Assembly: GCF_021266465.1 (NCBI RefSeq)
Contig: NZ_CP089848.1
Span: 930,001 to 994,000 of the forward strand
Reading direction: 5' to 3'
DNA: 64,000 nt
DNA from: Paralcaligenes sp. KSB-10
Lineage (GTDB): Bacteria; Pseudomonadota; Gammaproteobacteria; Burkholderiales; Burkholderiaceae_B
A program made the translations under genes and the position numbers. Every line of letters begins with the position of its first letter. Position 1 is the stretch's first letter. The notes below the pieces were generated by a model. It worked only from the letters and a program-made list of their open reading frames with translations, was not told the origin of the DNA and did no database searches. This document shows, piece by piece, positions 8,084 to 19,652 of the stretch.

Positions 8084-10408
8084 TCAAGCTGGTTTACCGG
8101 CCTCGGGGGCCGCCAAGAGTGTAGGTTGCTTTACCTTGATCGACAAGAGCTTGCCTTTGCGTGCGCGTTTCCCTATATATTCCTCAAGCTCAGAGGCGTC
8201 CAGCACAAGCAGCGTCTCTTTGTTGCGGTAAATGCCGCTGGCGGCCAGGCCGGCCGGCCCAAAAACGACCCACTGCGCCACGATATCGGCCGTATCCAGC
8301 CCCATCAGTATGGTGCCGCGCCCGCCTCCCGACAAGGACTTGACCTCGGCCAGGGCCACCACCAGTATCCGGCCTTTTTTGCTCAGCATGGCCAGATATT
8401 CGTCGGCTTCACGCAGGGCCAGCGGTTTGAGCAGCGACTCGCCCTTGGCCAGGCTCATGAACTGTTTGCCCGCGCGCTGGCGTGTCGTCACGTCCTTGAG
8501 CGTGGCCGCGAATCCATAACCAGCGCTGTTGCCCAGAACATAGCGCTGCCCGTCGTCACCCGCAATCATATGAACGATGCGAGCGCCCTGCTCGACATCG
8601 ATCATGGACGTGACGGGCTGGCCGTCGCCGCGCGCCGACGGCAGGCTGGAAACCGGCACAGTGTAGACCCGGCCGGTCGTGGAAAAAGCGATCAGATTAT
8701 CTGTGCTGCGGCACTCCAGGGCGTCGTAGAGATCATCACCCGCCTTGAAGCCGAATTGGGTCCGGTCGTGGCCATGCCCTTGTCGCGCGCGCAACCAGCC
8801 CTTCTGCGACACAATGACGGTGACGGGCTCATCGACCACCCGCGTTTCCAGCACCGCACGTTCGGCCGTCTCGATCAGCGTGCGCCGTTCGTCGCCATAC
8901 AGTTTGGCATCGGCTTCGATTTCCTTGACCATCAAACGCTTGAGCGCCGCCGGATTGTCAAGCAACTCCTGCAGCTTGAGCTGCTCATCCTTCTTTTCGG
9001 CCAGTTCTTTTTCTATCTTGAAACCTTCCAGGCGCGCCAATTGCCGCAAGCGCATTTCCAGGATATCTTCGGCCTGTCGTTCCGACAGGTCGAAGCGCTG
9101 CATCAAGGCCTGCCGTGGCTCGTCGGATTCCCGTATGGTCTGGATAACCTCATCGACATTCAGGTACACCACCATGCGGCCTTCCAGCACGTGAATGCGG
9201 TCGGTGACCTTGTCCAGGCGAAACTGGGTGCGGCGCGTCAGGGTTTGTGTGCGAAACCCCAGCCATTCGACCAGGACCTGGCGCAAGCCGCGCTGGCCCG
9301 GTCGCCCGTCGGTGCCTATGCACACCAGATTGATCGAAACGCTACTTTCCATGCTGGTTTGAGCCAGCAGGGTATTGACAAACTCGTCGCGGTCGATACG
9401 GCTGGTCTTGGGTTCGAATACCAGGCGAACCGACGCCTGCTTACCCGATTCGTCGCGCACGGTATCAAGCAGGCCCAGCATCAGTGCCTTGGTTTGCTGT
9501 TGCTCGGCGCCAAGGCTCTTTTTGCCTGCCCTGATTTTCGGATTGGTCAAATCCTCGATTTCCTCGAGGATTTTTTGCGACGACGTGCCCGGCGGCAGCT
9601 CGTGCACGACCAATTGCCATTGGCCGCGAGCCAGCTCTTCGAACTGCCAGCGCGCCCGGGCCTTGATCGACCCTTTGCCCTGGCCATATATATGGGCAAT
9701 ATCGGCCGGCGTCGAGATAATCTGGCCACCGCCGGCAAAATCGGGCCCCGGCACCAGACCGAACAACTCGTCGTCCGAAAGCTTCGGGTTTTTTAACAGG
9801 GCCACGCTCGCCTGCGCAATTTCGCGCAGATTATGGGAGGGAATTTCGGTCGCCATACCTACGGCAATACCCGAGGCTCCGTTCAACAACATGACAGGCA
9901 AACGCGCCGGCAACATGGCCGGCTCGGTCTGGCTACCATCGTAGTTGGGGACGAAATCGACCGTTCCCTCATCCAGCTCATCCAGCAATACCCGCGCAAA
10001 AGGAGTAAGCCGCGCTTCCGTGTAACGCATGGCGGCCGCATTATCGCCGTCGCGCGAACCAAAATTGCCCTGGCCGTCAACCAGGGGATAACGCAGGGTG
10101 AAATCCTGGGCCATGCGCACCATGGCGTCGTAGGCGGCCTGATCGCTATGCGGATGGTATTTGCCCAGAACATCGCCAACGACACGCGCCGACTTGACCG
10201 GCTTGGCGTTCGCCCCCAGCCCCATCGCCTGCATGGCAAACAAAATGCGGCGCTGCACCGGCTTTTGTCCGTCAGCCACCTCGGGCAAGGCCCGGCCACG
10301 CACTACCGAGATCGCGTAATCCAGGTAGGCCTGTTCCGCATAGTTTGCCAACAAAATACGTTCGCTGTTTTGGCCCTCGTCAAACAGGCCTGCTTGTGTG
10401 CTATCCAT
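8084..10408 (-). CDS. parC: DNA topoisomerase IV subunit A (ParC)
   Basis: 774 residues, the usual length. It is the DNA-cleaving subunit of topoisomerase IV, which decatenates daughter chromosomes. The breakage-reunion domain starts [20 protein letters not shown]; the catalytic tyrosine is Tyr129 in [10 protein letters not shown]. The [11 protein letters not shown] and [16 protein letters not shown] blocks follow, and the C-terminal beta-pinwheel region has repeats such as [10 protein letters not shown] and [11 protein letters not shown]. The quinolone-resistance region reads [16 protein letters not shown]: a serine occupies the position usually held by glycine (E. coli Gly78), glutamine the Ser80 position and aspartate the Glu84 position. 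It lies 65 bases after parE on the same strand, probably co-transcribed. Confidence 0.96.
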   Translation of the reverse strand: MDSTQAGLFDEGQNSERILLANYAEQAYLDYAISVVRGRALPEVADGQKPVQRRILFAMQAMGLGANAKPVKSARVVGDVLGKYHPHSDQAAYDAMVRMAQDFTLRYPLVDGQGNFGSRDGDNAAAMRYTEARLTPFARVLLDELDEGTVDFVPNYDGSQTEPAMLPARLPVMLLNGASGIAVGMATEIPSHNLREIAQASVALLKNPKLSDDELFGLVPGPDFAGGGQIISTPADIAHIYGQGKGSIKARARWQFEELARGQWQLVVHELPPGTSSQKILEEIEDLTNPKIRAGKKSLGAEQQQTKALMLGLLDTVRDESGKQASVRLVFEPKTSRIDRDEFVNTLLAQTSMESSVSINLVCIGTDGRPGQRGLRQVLVEWLGFRTQTLTRRTQFRLDKVTDRIHVLEGRMVVYLNVDEVIQTIRESDEPRQALMQRFDLSERQAEDILEMRLRQLARLEGFKIEKELAEKKDEQLKLQELLDNPAALKRLMVKEIEADAKLYGDERRTLIETAERAVLETRVVDEPVTVIVSQKGWLRARQGHGHDRTQFGFKAGDDLYDALECRSTDNLIAFSTTGRVYTVPVSSLPSARGDGQPVTSMIDVEQGARIVHMIAGDDGQRYVLGNSAGYGFAATLKDVTTRQRAGKQFMSLAKGESLLKPLALREADEYLAMLSKKGRILVVALAEVKSLSGGGRGTILMGLDTADIVAQWVVFGPAGLAASGIYRNKETLLVLDASELEEYIGKRARKGKLLSIKVKQPTLLAAPEAGKPA

Positions 10409-10473
10409 ATATTCCAGTATCTCTTTGTCTATCTACGACAGGCGCCGGCAAAAAATTTCACGCGTGCAAAAGC

Positions 10474-12435
10474 TCAAACATCCACCTCGGCCAGATTGCC
10501 TTTTTCTTCCAGCCAACTGCGGCGCTGCGCCGATTCGCCCTTGCCCATCAGCATGTCGAACATCCGGGTCGTTGCATCGACGCCCAGTTCGCCGCAGCTA
10601 ATCGGCATCAACCGACGGGTATCCGGATTCATGGTGGTGTCCCAAAGCTGTTCGGAGCTCATTTCGCCCAGGCCCTTGAAGCGGCTGATGCTCCAGGCCC
10701 CATCCCGCACTCCTTCCTTGAGCAATTTGTCCTGGATCGCTTCAAGCTCGCCCTGGTCCAGGCAATATAGCTTGCGCGCAGGACGCTTGCCCAAAGCCGG
10801 CACATCGACACGGAACAAGGGGGGACGCGCGACGTACACATGGCCGGCTTCGACCAGTCTGGGGAAATGCTTGAAGAACAGGGTCAACAACAGTACCTGG
10901 ATGTGCGAACCATCGACGTCGGCGTCGGACAGGATGCAAATCCGTCCATAGCGCAAGCCCGACAAATCGGCCTGGTCGTTCGGCCCATGCGGGTCGACCC
11001 CGATCGCCACCGCAATGTCGTGAATCTCATTATTGGCAAACAACCGGTCGCGCTCGACCTCCCAGGAGTTGAGCACCTTGCCGCGCAAAGGCAAAACCGC
11101 CTGGAATTCCTTGTCGCGCCCCATTTTCGCCGATCCGCCCGCGGAGTCTCCCTCGACCAGGAACACTTCGGTCCGGCTGACATCGCTGGATTCGCAATCG
11201 GTCAGCTTGCCGGGTAAAACCGCCACGCCCGAGCTCTTGCGTTTTTCCACCTTCTGGGCCGAGCGCGCACGGGCCTGGGCCTGGCGAATCGCGCTATCGG
11301 CCAATTTCTTGCCATACTCGACATTGGCGTGCAACCACAGGTCGAGCGCGTTCTTGGCGAAGCCGCCAACCAGGCGGACTGCATCGCGGCTATTGAGCCG
11401 TTCCTTGATCTGCCCCTGGAACTGTGGATCGAGCACCTTGGCCGACAGTACGAAACTGGCCCGCGCAAACACATCTTCAGGCAAGAGCTTGACCCCCTTG
11501 GGTATCAAACCATGAAGTTCGGCAAACGACTTGACCGCGGCAAACAGGCCTTCGCGCAGACCCGCTTCGTGGGTTCCGCCCGCCGTGGTCGAAATCAGGT
11601 TCACATACGATTCCCGTACAACCGGCCCATCCATCGTCCAGACCACCACCCACTGCGCGCCCTCGCCGGGTGCAAAGGTGTCGTGATCGGCATCGGCATA
11701 TTGCCGGCCTTCGAAGGCCGGCACCACGGTCTCGGCATCACCCAGCGCCTCGTTCAGATAGCCGCGCAGGCCCTCTTCATACTGCCAGTTTCTGGTTTCG
11801 CCCGTTTTCTCGATTGTCAGGGAAACCTTGATGCCGCTGAGCAGTACCGCCTTGCTGCGCAGAACGTGCACCAGTTCCGCCATGGGTATCGAAGCATTAT
11901 CGAAATACTTGGGGTTGGGCCGGACACGCACCCAGGTCCCGGTTTTCTTGCGACTGACCGGCTCCAGCTCTTTCAGCGGCGTGAGCACGTCGCCGTCTGC
12001 AAATGTTATTTCGTGCGTCCGGCCATCGCGCCAGACCCGCACATCGAGCCGCGACGAAAGTGCATTGGTGACCGAAACGCCAACACCGTGCAGGCCTCCG
12101 GAAAACGCATAAGCGCCATCGGCCTTCTTGTCGAACTTGCCGCCGGCGTGCAGGCGGGTAAAAACCAGTTCAACCACCGGCGCATGCTCTTCCGGGTGCA
12201 AACCCACGGGTATGCCGCGGCCGTCGTCTTCCACCGAGATACTCGCATCGGCATGCAGGGTGACTTTGATATGCTGGGCAAAGCCCGCCAGCGCTTCATC
12301 GGCGGCGTTGTCGATGACTTCCTGCACTATATGCATGGGACTTTCGGTACGGGTGTACATCCCCGGACGCTGGCGCACGGGCTCCAGCCCTTTCAATACT
12401 CGAATAGATGCTTCGTCGTAGCGTGATGTAGCCAA
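10474..12435 (-). CDS. parE: DNA topoisomerase IV subunit B (ParE)
   Basis: 653 residues. The N-terminal GHKL ATPase carries VRQRPGMYT, EVIDNAADEALAG (the Asn that binds Mg-ATP), EDDGRGIPVG and the lid GGLHGVGVSVTNALS. The TOPRIM domain has EVFLVEGDSAGGSAKMGRD and the metal aspartates in ILSDADVDGSHI. The C-terminus is FKGLGEMSSEQLWDTTMNPDTR. The length of about 650 residues and pairing with parC distinguish it from GyrB, which has an insertion and is about 810 residues. It supplies ATP-driven strand passage. It is the first gene of the parE-parC unit. Confidence 0.96.
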   Translation of the reverse strand: MATSRYDEASIRVLKGLEPVRQRPGMYTRTESPMHIVQEVIDNAADEALAGFAQHIKVTLHADASISVEDDGRGIPVGLHPEEHAPVVELVFTRLHAGGKFDKKADGAYAFSGGLHGVGVSVTNALSSRLDVRVWRDGRTHEITFADGDVLTPLKELEPVSRKKTGTWVRVRPNPKYFDNASIPMAELVHVLRSKAVLLSGIKVSLTIEKTGETRNWQYEEGLRGYLNEALGDAETVVPAFEGRQYADADHDTFAPGEGAQWVVVWTMDGPVVRESYVNLISTTAGGTHEAGLREGLFAAVKSFAELHGLIPKGVKLLPEDVFARASFVLSAKVLDPQFQGQIKERLNSRDAVRLVGGFAKNALDLWLHANVEYGKKLADSAIRQAQARARSAQKVEKRKSSGVAVLPGKLTDCESSDVSRTEVFLVEGDSAGGSAKMGRDKEFQAVLPLRGKVLNSWEVERDRLFANNEIHDIAVAIGVDPHGPNDQADLSGLRYGRICILSDADVDGSHIQVLLLTLFFKHFPRLVEAGHVYVARPPLFRVDVPALGKRPARKLYCLDQGELEAIQDKLLKEGVRDGAWSISRFKGLGEMSSEQLWDTTMNPDTRRLMPISCGELGVDATTRMFDMLMGKGESAQRRSWLEEKGNLAEVDV

Positions 12436-12701
12436 GTTATCCCCAAATTTCTGTGGACAAAAACCCTTATTTTAAGGACGAAGTGAAAATTGCCGCTCAA
12501 AACGCCCCAGGCGCCCTGTCCACGGCCCTGCCGCAGGCCGGGCCGGACCCACGCCATGCGTTCGGGGGCCGACAGTGGTATGCTTGTAGTCATTCGGCAA
12601 CAGATACACACAATCCAATAATAGAATTCGTTGTATCTATGCCCAGTCTTCCCGTATAGTTTTCACATATCCCTGATTCTGACCCCAATTCTTCTTCCAT
12701 C
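12436..12701. other. Divergent promoter region between parE and trxA
   Basis: 266 bases separate the divergent parE and trxA starts. The central part is GC-rich and the 60 bases before trxA are AT-rich, suggesting a trxA promoter there. I see no convincing small ORF, operator or RNA gene. Confidence 0.45.
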
Positions 12702-13028
12702 ATGAGCGAATCTATCAAACACGTAAGCGACGCCAGCTTTGAGGCGGATGTGCTTAATTCCGACCTGCCGGTGCTGGTTGACTATTGGGCTGCCTGGTGC
12801 GGCCCCTGCAAAATGATTGCCCCGCTGCTCGAGGCGGCCGCCCAGGAATACCAGGGCCGTGTCACCATTGCCAAGGTCGATGTCGACGCCAATCCCGATA
12901 CAGCCGCCAAATTCGGCATTCGCGGCATACCGACACTCATGCTGTTCAAAGACGGCAAGGCCGCGGCCACCAAGGTGGGCGCCCTGTCCAAATCCCAACT
13001 CACCAGCTTTCTCGACGAATCCTTGTAA
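12702..13028 (+). CDS. trxA: Thioredoxin 1
   Basis: 108 residues, the usual size for a single-domain thioredoxin. The redox-active motif is WCGPCK (Trp32-Lys37, cysteines 33 and 36) in [16 protein letters not shown]. The cis-proline loop is in [13 protein letters not shown]. It reduces protein disulfides in the cytoplasm and gives electrons to ribonucleotide reductase, methionine sulfoxide reductase and peroxiredoxins. It lies 68 bases upstream of rho on the same strand; trxA-rho pairing is common in proteobacteria. Confidence 0.97.
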   Translation: MSESIKHVSDASFEADVLNSDLPVLVDYWAAWCGPCKMIAPLLEAAAQEYQGRVTIAKVDVDANPDTAAKFGIRGIPTLMLFKDGKAAATKVGALSKSQLTSFLDESL

Positions 13029-13096
13029 AATAGTCTGTTTCGCGCGAGCCTATTCTGGGCTCGCCACTTGCTTGCAAATACCCCCTCCACTCTCTC

Positions 13097-14353
13097 ATGC
13101 ACCTCTCAGAACTAAAAGCGCAGCACGTCTCGCAGCTGCTCGAAATCGCCGCTGGCCTGGAAATCGAAAACGCCGGCCGCCTGCGCAAACAAGAACTCAT
13201 GTTTGCCATCATGAAGCGCCGCGCCAAACAAGGCGAACAGATTTTCGGCGATGGCGTCCTTGAGGTTCTGCCCGACGGCTTTGGTTTTTTACGCTCGCCC
13301 GACACGTCTTATCAGGCCAGCACCGACGACATCTACATTTCGCCGTCGCAAATTCGCCGCTTCAACCTGCACACGGGCGACTCCATCGAAGGCGAGGTGC
13401 GCACCCCCAAAGACGGCGAACGTTATTTTGCCCTGGTCAAGGTCGACAAGGTCAACGGCATGCAACCCGAGGTCATCAAACATCGCATCATGTTTGAAAA
13501 CCTCACGCCGCTGCACCCGAACCAGGTCATGACCCTGGAGCGCGACAGCCGCAGCGAAGAAAACATCACCGGCCGCATCCTGGACATCTTCGCCCCCATA
13601 GGCAAAGGCCAGCGCGCCCTGATCGTGGCCAGCCCCAAGTCCGGTAAAACGGTCATCATGCAGCATATCGCGCATGCCATCAGCACCAACTATCCCGACG
13701 CGGTTCTCATCGTGCTGCTGGTCGACGAGCGCCCTGAAGAAGTTACCGAAATGTCGCGTACGGTGCGCGGTGAAGTCGTCGCCTCCACATTCGATGAACC
13801 CGCAACGCGCCATGTGCAAGTGGCCGAAATGGTTATCGAAAAAGCCAAGCGCCTGGTCGAACTGAAAAAAGACGTCGTGATCCTGCTCGATTCCATCACA
13901 CGCCTGGCGCGCGCTTACAACACAGTCGTGCCGGCCTCGGGCAAAGTCCTTACGGGCGGCGTGGACGCCAATGCCCTGCAACGGCCGAAGCGCTTTTTCG
14001 GCGCGGCCCGCAATCTGGAAGAAGGCGGCTCGCTCACCATTATCGGTACGGCGCTGATCGAAACCGGCAGCCGCATGGACGAAGTCATTTACGAGGAATT
14101 CAAAGGCACCGGCAACTCCGAGCTGCACCTCGAACGCCGCCTGGCTGAAAAACGCGTCTACCCGGCCATCAACCTGAACCGATCGGGCACGCGCCGTGAA
14201 GAATTGCTCATCAAGCCTGAGCTTCTGCAAAAAATCTGGGTGCTGCGCAAGTTCATTCACGACATGGACGAAGTCGAGGCAATGGAGTTTATTCTGGACA
14301 AAATCCGGGCAACCAAAACCAACTCCGAATTTTTCGACATGATGAAAAAATAA
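13097..14353 (+). CDS. rho: Transcription termination factor Rho
   Basis: 418 residues, matching E. coli Rho (419). The N-terminal helical part and cold-shock-like RNA-binding domain include [13 protein letters not shown] and [19 protein letters not shown]. The ATPase core has Walker A SPKSGKT (179-185), Walker [17 protein letters not shown], the Q-loop region [20 protein letters not shown] and the R-loop [10 protein letters not shown]-like segment. It is a hexameric RNA helicase that ends transcription of untranslated RNA. It starts 68 bases after trxA and is followed by an intrinsic-type hairpin. Confidence 0.98.
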   Translation: MHLSELKAQHVSQLLEIAAGLEIENAGRLRKQELMFAIMKRRAKQGEQIFGDGVLEVLPDGFGFLRSPDTSYQASTDDIYISPSQIRRFNLHTGDSIEGEVRTPKDGERYFALVKVDKVNGMQPEVIKHRIMFENLTPLHPNQVMTLERDSRSEENITGRILDIFAPIGKGQRALIVASPKSGKTVIMQHIAHAISTNYPDAVLIVLLVDERPEEVTEMSRTVRGEVVASTFDEPATRHVQVAEMVIEKAKRLVELKKDVVILLDSITRLARAYNTVVPASGKVLTGGVDANALQRPKRFFGAARNLEEGGSLTIIGTALIETGSRMDEVIYEEFKGTGNSELHLERRLAEKRVYPAINLNRSGTRREELLIKPELLQKIWVLRKFIHDMDEVEAMEFILDKIRATKTNSEFFDMMKK

Positions 14354-14364
14354 ACACTTGCGAC

Positions 14365-14402
14365 AGCCGGCAAGCTTCCTCGCGGAAAGTTTGCCGGCTT
14401 TG
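14365..14402 (+). terminator. Terminator after rho
   Basis: A 9-bp perfect stem (AGCCGGCAA at 14365-14373 with TTGCCGGCT at 14391-14399), with inner pairing across the loop, then a short T-containing tail (TTGTCAT). It sits 11 bases after the rho stop. Confidence 0.7.
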
Positions 14403-14509
14403 TCATCACAACTGCGGCTGCCCTTCGTGCAAAACAAAAACAGGCAGCCGTTTTCCATGCGGGCCTGCAGCCTCTGCCCTGGCCTGCCTTATACGGAGAG
14501 CACTCACTG

Positions 14510-15850
14510 ATGAAACTACCTACGCTGGATCAATTTCTTGAGCATATCCGGGCGCGCGACCCCAATCAGCCCGAATTCATGCAGGCCGTCAAAGAAGTCA
14601 TGAACAGCCTATGGCCGTTCATTGAAAAGAATCCGCGCTACGCCGATCAAGGCCTGCTGTATCGCCTGGTCGAGCCCGAGCGCGCGATCCAGTTCAGAAT
14701 TTCATGGGTCGACGACAAGGGTCATGTACAGGTCAACCGCGGTTTCCGTATCCAGCACAGTTCGGCTATCGGCCCTTTCAAGGGTGGGATGCGGTTTCAT
14801 CCTTCAGTAAATCTGTCCATCCTCAAATTCCTGGCTTTCGAACAGACCTTCAAAAACGCGCTGACCACGCTTCCCATGGGCGGCGGCAAAGGAGGATCGG
14901 ATTTCGACCCCAAGGGCAAGTCCGATGCCGAAGTCATGCGCTTCTGCCAGGCGCTCATTCTTGAACTCTACCGTCACCTGGGGCCCGATACCGACGTACC
15001 CGCCGGCGATATGGGTGTCGGCGGGCGCGAGGTCGGCTTTATGGCCGGCATGATGAAAAAACTGTCGAACTCGGCAGCCAGCGTCTTTACCGGCAAAGGC
15101 ATTGCCTTCGGCGGCAGCCTGATCCGCCCCGAAGCCACCGGCTATGGCACCGTGTACTTTGCCGAGGAAATGCTCAAGCGCGCGAACCAATCCATCGAAG
15201 GCCTGACCGTATCCGTATCGGGCTCGGGCAATGTTGCGCAATATGCCATTGAAAAATGCATGCAGCTCGGCGCCAAGGTCGTTACTGTCTCGGATTCGCA
15301 TGGCGCGGTCGTCGATCCGGCCGGATTCACTCCCGAAAAATTGGCTGCGCTGATCGAACTCAAGAATGAAAAACGCGGTCGGGTCGAAACCTACGCCAAG
15401 CAGTTCAAACTCGCCTACGAAACCGGCAAGCGGCCCTGGCATGTTCCCGTCGACGTTGCGCTGCCTTGCGCCACACAAAACGAGCTGGAACTCGACGACG
15501 CCAAAACTCTTATCAAGAATGGCGTACGCTGCATCGCCGAAGGGGCCAATATGCCCACCAGCCTTGACGCCGTCGATGCCTTCATCCATGCCCGCGTCCT
15601 GTACGCCCCGGGCAAGGCCAGCAACGCTGGCGGCGTTGCTGTGTCTGGCCTGGAAATGAGCCAGAATGCGCAGCGCCTTCACTGGACACGCGAAGAAGTC
15701 GATAACAAACTGCATGCCATCATGCGCAGTATCCACGAGAACTGCGTCAAGCATGGTCTGCAGGACAACTACGTCAATTACGTCAATGGCGCCAATATTG
15801 CCGGCTTCGTCAAGGTTGCCGACGCCATGCTGCAACAGGGCGTTTACTGA
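14510..15850 (+). CDS. gdhA: NADP-specific glutamate dehydrogenase
   Basis: 446 residues, the size of the hexameric E. coli-type GdhA. The substrate domain has GPFKGGMRFHPSVN and the catalytic lysine region LPMGGGKGGSDFDPKGKSD. The dinucleotide domain has VSVSGSGNVAQYAIEKCMQLGAKV. The C-terminus has CIAEGANMPT and APGKASNAGGVAVSGLEMSQN. It makes glutamate from 2-oxoglutarate and ammonium using NADPH. The ATG follows a GGAGAG ribosome site. It stands alone, with a terminator on each side. Confidence 0.97.
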   Translation: MKLPTLDQFLEHIRARDPNQPEFMQAVKEVMNSLWPFIEKNPRYADQGLLYRLVEPERAIQFRISWVDDKGHVQVNRGFRIQHSSAIGPFKGGMRFHPSVNLSILKFLAFEQTFKNALTTLPMGGGKGGSDFDPKGKSDAEVMRFCQALILELYRHLGPDTDVPAGDMGVGGREVGFMAGMMKKLSNSAASVFTGKGIAFGGSLIRPEATGYGTVYFAEEMLKRANQSIEGLTVSVSGSGNVAQYAIEKCMQLGAKVVTVSDSHGAVVDPAGFTPEKLAALIELKNEKRGRVETYAKQFKLAYETGKRPWHVPVDVALPCATQNELELDDAKTLIKNGVRCIAEGANMPTSLDAVDAFIHARVLYAPGKASNAGGVAVSGLEMSQNAQRLHWTREEVDNKLHAIMRSIHENCVKHGLQDNYVNYVNGANIAGFVKVADAMLQQGVY

Positions 15851-15855
15851 TAGCC

Positions 15856-15896
15856 TGTTTTTCCCCTGGGCTACTTGGCGCCAGGGGATTTTTTCG
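15856..15896. terminator. Bidirectional terminator between gdhA and yhdP
   Basis: The stem CCCCTGG / CCAGGGG encloses about 11 bases and is followed by ATTTTTT on the plus strand and by AAAAA-complement T residues on the minus side. It lies between convergent gdhA and yhdP and overlaps the last codons of yhdP. Confidence 0.75.
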
Positions 15897-18800
15897 GCTC
15901 GTCGGCAGCAGGAATTTTTACGTGGGCAAGCTCTTTTATCTGAGGGTCGCTCCAGTTTCCCCTGACCTGATACTGCACCGTCATCGCCTTGGCCAAGGGC
16001 CCGCGCAATAACCATTGCGTCAGGAAGGCACCGATACCCACAATGGGATTAATGGCGATCCCGGCCGCGACGGCGGCTCCGCTGACGTCCAGATTCGGCA
16101 CGACCACGGCTTGCAAATCGAGTTTTTCATTAGTCAGATTGACATTGCCGCCAATAACGATCGTGCCGGCAGGACCCGTGACACGGTAGTTGTCGGTTGT
16201 CATGACACCCCGATCCACTTTTATCGTTCCACGCAAATTGTCGTACGGAAAGCCATCCTTGAGCAGACTGCCGGGACTGAACTTGAACGTAGCCAGACGT
16301 TGTATCGACTGCAGGGAAAGCAACTCGAGCAAACGAGCCGATTTCGAATTGATATTGCTGAAGCGCCCTTTTTTCAGGCTGAAATCCAGGTTACCGCTCA
16401 AATCGGACTTTTCATATGTCCAGGGCAGATTACGCCACTCTATCTGGCCTTTGACCGAACCCGCTCCTCCCGACATGACATTCTTGAAACCGAGCTGATT
16501 GAAATACGCTCCCAAATCCGTGGTATTGACGACGGCGTCCAGCGTCAGGCCGCGCTGCGGCCCCTTCAGACGCCATGCCCCGGAGCCCGTCAACTGAGTC
16601 GAGGCGCCTTTCAGGCTCAGCGTGTCGAGACGCCATAGCTCGCCCCGCGACTGATTCACCCCCACCAGCGACAGCTGGCCGAACTCGTGGCCATACATGC
16701 TGAATGCCCGCACCTGCAAATCGATGGCAGGTATGTCCAGAGTATCGTCCGGCGCGGTCTCTTTGTCGTCCGGCGAAGCGGCGTCCGTGTCGCTGCCGCT
16801 ATCGGCCCGGCCCAGCGCCAGGCGATCGAATTTCGCATTGATCCGACCGGCTACCTTGCCCTGTGCCTCGCGCCAGAACATAGTCCCGGCAGTCTGCGAC
16901 GAGCTCACGTCGACCCGCCATTGCATGGGCTCGGGTTGCCGCGCCGTGAAAGTGGCCTGATCCAGATCAAGACCTCGGAAATGCACTGTTTTCGCCTGCA
17001 GGCGCAATTGATGCACATCGGGCAGCAAGGGGCGTTCGCGTCGGGCGCCAGCGTTCGGCAAGCCGACCGAAAATTCATCGACAATCTGCTTCCAGAGACC
17101 GGCATCGATCTCGGGATACTGCACATCGACATTCATTCCCGCGGGCAGCATGGCCGGCTTTTGATTCACCCCCGCCACGCCGGCGTAAAAGTAAGAGGCC
17201 GTCTTGATTTTCGTGGAGTGCAACAACGTTGCACTGATATCGGGACCCAGGCTCAGGCTCAGGTCCGTATCGCCGCCTGGCTTGTCGCGAGCCCAGCTCA
17301 AGTGCAAAGGCAGGGTTTGGTTCGATGTCTTGCCCAGGGGCGGCGGAAAATCCATCCCCAGTCCCACCAATGTGGAATCAAGCGTAACCGCCAGCGCCTT
17401 GGAGTGAGGACGATGCACCACGGCCCGATAGGGAATCTGCCCTTGCAAGCGTTTCAGGCCTGCAACGCCCCCATATTCGGTCAGCGCCTTGGCCGAGATA
17501 CTGCCATGAATCTGCAGACCCTTTTGCGCTCCTCCGATTCCCCCGCTGGCGGCGAGCGGCCCCCCAAGAAACTCGCCTTTGACATTTTCAGCCTTGATTT
17601 CCGTATCGGAAAAATCCAGAGAACCCGCCAGGCGCTTGAACGGCGGCATTTCGGGCATCAGGGTCAAAGTGCCGCCACCAAAGCGGATAGTTCCGTGCAC
17701 CGTAGTTTCCCGGCTGTGCAATAAGGGAATCTTCAGGGAAAGCGGCACTTCCCAGTTATCCTGGGCCTGGGCATCGTCGAAATCGCCATTGAGCATCTCT
17801 CCCAAAGGGGAATGGTGCATCAGTGCCAGGTATGCGGACGCAGGGGCAACAGTTTCACCCTCGATGCTTAAAATCGAGTTGTTCTCGATGTTCGGAATAC
17901 GCGCCTCAAGTCCGTGCAAGCTTATTTTTTGGCCCTTCACAGGTAACATCGAGGCCTGATCCGCAGTCAGCCGCAGGTCGGCTCGGTGCAGCCGCACTGT
18001 GCCAACCATGTCGGCCAGTTGCGGCCAGCCCAGTTTTTTTCCTTCAGGGGGCAAATAATCGATACTCCCGCCTGTGTAGCGGCCCTGGACATCGAAATCC
18101 CCTTGTTCGGGATGATCCTCGAAGGGGAAAAACTCCAGGTCTCCTTTGAGCAATAGTTGCGCATCGTGAATCTGGCCTCCAGTCAAACCCTTGGCCATCC
18201 ATTCGCGCGCGTCCAGATTGACGGTATTGGGCAAGTACTGGTCAATGGCGGCGATCGCGGCACGTTTGAAGGTTCCGTGGATATCGGCCACACCGGCCGC
18301 TCCCGTCCCACCCTCCTGCCAACTTCCCTGCAAGCGCGCATCCATGTCGTGGTTGAGTAGATCGACCTGATCGAACGCGGCGCGCATGGCCTGATTGTCC
18401 TGGCGGCTGATGGCGCCACGAGCCGCGATACGTTCAAAGTTCAGGGGATATTGGAAGACATCCGCGGCGTGTACAGCCAAGGCGTGCGTCTCGAAGCGGA
18501 ACTGGACCGCCGTTTCCGGCCCTGGTTGGGGGCTGGCCGCCGCGGCAGAAGCATCCGCTCGAGGGCCTGCCGCATCGGCCGGCATATTCGGTGCGACCGG
18601 AGGTGAAAAAATCCGCTCAAAACCGCCCCAGGGCCCCGCCAGGTATAGCCGGGCCATATCGGCTTGCACGCTGGCGTCGGGACCCATTGTCCAACGCCCG
18701 TGCTTGACTGTCACATCCGAGGTAAAACGATCCAGGCGCCCATGCTGGATGCCCAGCCAAGCCTGTGCCGAGACTTCGCCGGACTGGAGATTTTGCGGCA

Positions 18801-19560
18801 AGTCGAACCAGGGTTTCCAGCCCAGCGGCAGCATTTCGCCTACTTTCATGTAAAGCTGCCCGGACCAGGGAGAGGGTGTCGGGCCTGTGCGGGCCGGATG
18901 CTCGAACTCGCCCCGGATGTCCAGCGAAGCCCCCAAAGACTCGGGAGGCGTGGCCACCAGCGAAAATCGATGTTCGGGCGCCTGATTATGAATCTTCAGC
19001 GTGACATGCTTCAACACCAAAGGGCCCGCATCGCGCCGCTCGTCGATCCAGCGTAAAGTGGAATCCCGCAGGACGATCTGGCGCTGAGTGGTCAGCCAGC
19101 GAATAGCCGCTCCGTCGGCATCAGGCGCCTGATTGTCGGACGCATCCAGCCCGAACGAATAGCCCAACGCCCAGATCTGCTGCTGTCGATCGCGGCGCAC
19201 ACTGAGGTCAAGGCCAAGCGCCTCGATATTTACAAACTGCGGCGACCAGTGCAAAAGACTGCGCCAACTGAGTTCGGCTCGCACTTGCGGCAGGCGCAGC
19301 AGGCGATGCTGCTGAGCATCGACAAAATTGACGCCACGCAACTGCAGAGACAGATTCGGGCCATTCCAGTCTGCCGCGACATGGTCCAGAGTGACCTGAG
19401 CATCCAGAGCATTCGACAATTCCTGGCTTATGTAAGGACGCCACTGGTCGATATGGGGCAGCACCCAATAACGTACTCCCAGCAATAGCGCGGCCAACAA
19501 AAAATAGGCCACTAAAGCCACTCGGCCTATAAAACGGACAAAACCTGAAATTTGACGCAC
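15871..19560 (-). CDS. yhdP: YhdP-family AsmA-like intermembrane phospholipid transport protein
   Basis: 1229 residues. One N-terminal membrane helix (about 10-32, [20 protein letters not shown]) anchors a very long periplasmic part rich in beta strands, ending in the AsmA-like C-terminal domain ([47 protein letters not shown]). This layout and length match YhdP, one of three AsmA-like proteins that carry phospholipids from inner to outer membrane in Gram-negative bacteria. Bacterial annotation often calls it a TIGR02099 family protein. It is transcribed divergently from glnE, 92 bases away. The transport role is family knowledge. Confidence 0.87.
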   Translation of the reverse strand: MRQISGFVRFIGRVALVAYFLLAALLLGVRYWVLPHIDQWRPYISQELSNALDAQVTLDHVAADWNGPNLSLQLRGVNFVDAQQHRLLRLPQVRAELSWRSLLHWSPQFVNIEALGLDLSVRRDRQQQIWALGYSFGLDASDNQAPDADGAAIRWLTTQRQIVLRDSTLRWIDERRDAGPLVLKHVTLKIHNQAPEHRFSLVATPPESLGASLDIRGEFEHPARTGPTPSPWSGQLYMKVGEMLPLGWKPWFDLPQNLQSGEVSAQAWLGIQHGRLDRFTSDVTVKHGRWTMGPDASVQADMARLYLAGPWGGFERIFSPPVAPNMPADAAGPRADASAAAASPQPGPETAVQFRFETHALAVHAADVFQYPLNFERIAARGAISRQDNQAMRAAFDQVDLLNHDMDARLQGSWQEGGTGAAGVADIHGTFKRAAIAAIDQYLPNTVNLDAREWMAKGLTGGQIHDAQLLLKGDLEFFPFEDHPEQGDFDVQGRYTGGSIDYLPPEGKKLGWPQLADMVGTVRLHRADLRLTADQASMLPVKGQKISLHGLEARIPNIENNSILSIEGETVAPASAYLALMHHSPLGEMLNGDFDDAQAQDNWEVPLSLKIPLLHSRETTVHGTIRFGGGTLTLMPEMPPFKRLAGSLDFSDTEIKAENVKGEFLGGPLAASGGIGGAQKGLQIHGSISAKALTEYGGVAGLKRLQGQIPYRAVVHRPHSKALAVTLDSTLVGLGMDFPPPLGKTSNQTLPLHLSWARDKPGGDTDLSLSLGPDISATLLHSTKIKTASYFYAGVAGVNQKPAMLPAGMNVDVQYPEIDAGLWKQIVDEFSVGLPNAGARRERPLLPDVHQLRLQAKTVHFRGLDLDQATFTARQPEPMQWRVDVSSSQTAGTMFWREAQGKVAGRINAKFDRLALGRADSGSDTDAASPDDKETAPDDTLDIPAIDLQVRAFSMYGHEFGQLSLVGVNQSRGELWRLDTLSLKGASTQLTGSGAWRLKGPQRGLTLDAVVNTTDLGAYFNQLGFKNVMSGGAGSVKGQIEWRNLPWTYEKSDLSGNLDFSLKKGRFSNINSKSARLLELLSLQSIQRLATFKFSPGSLLKDGFPYDNLRGTIKVDRGVMTTDNYRVTGPAGTIVIGGNVNLTNEKLDLQAVVVPNLDVSGAAVAAGIAINPIVGIGAFLTQWLLRGPLAKAMTVQYQVRGNWSDPQIKELAHVKIPAADEPKKSPGAK

Positions 19561-19652
19561 GGAATGAAATTAGCCAGAACAAGAAGAATTGCAGTATCTT
19601 GCGAGTCTTATACCTGAAATTACGATTGCCGTCCTCACTATTTGTAAACTCC

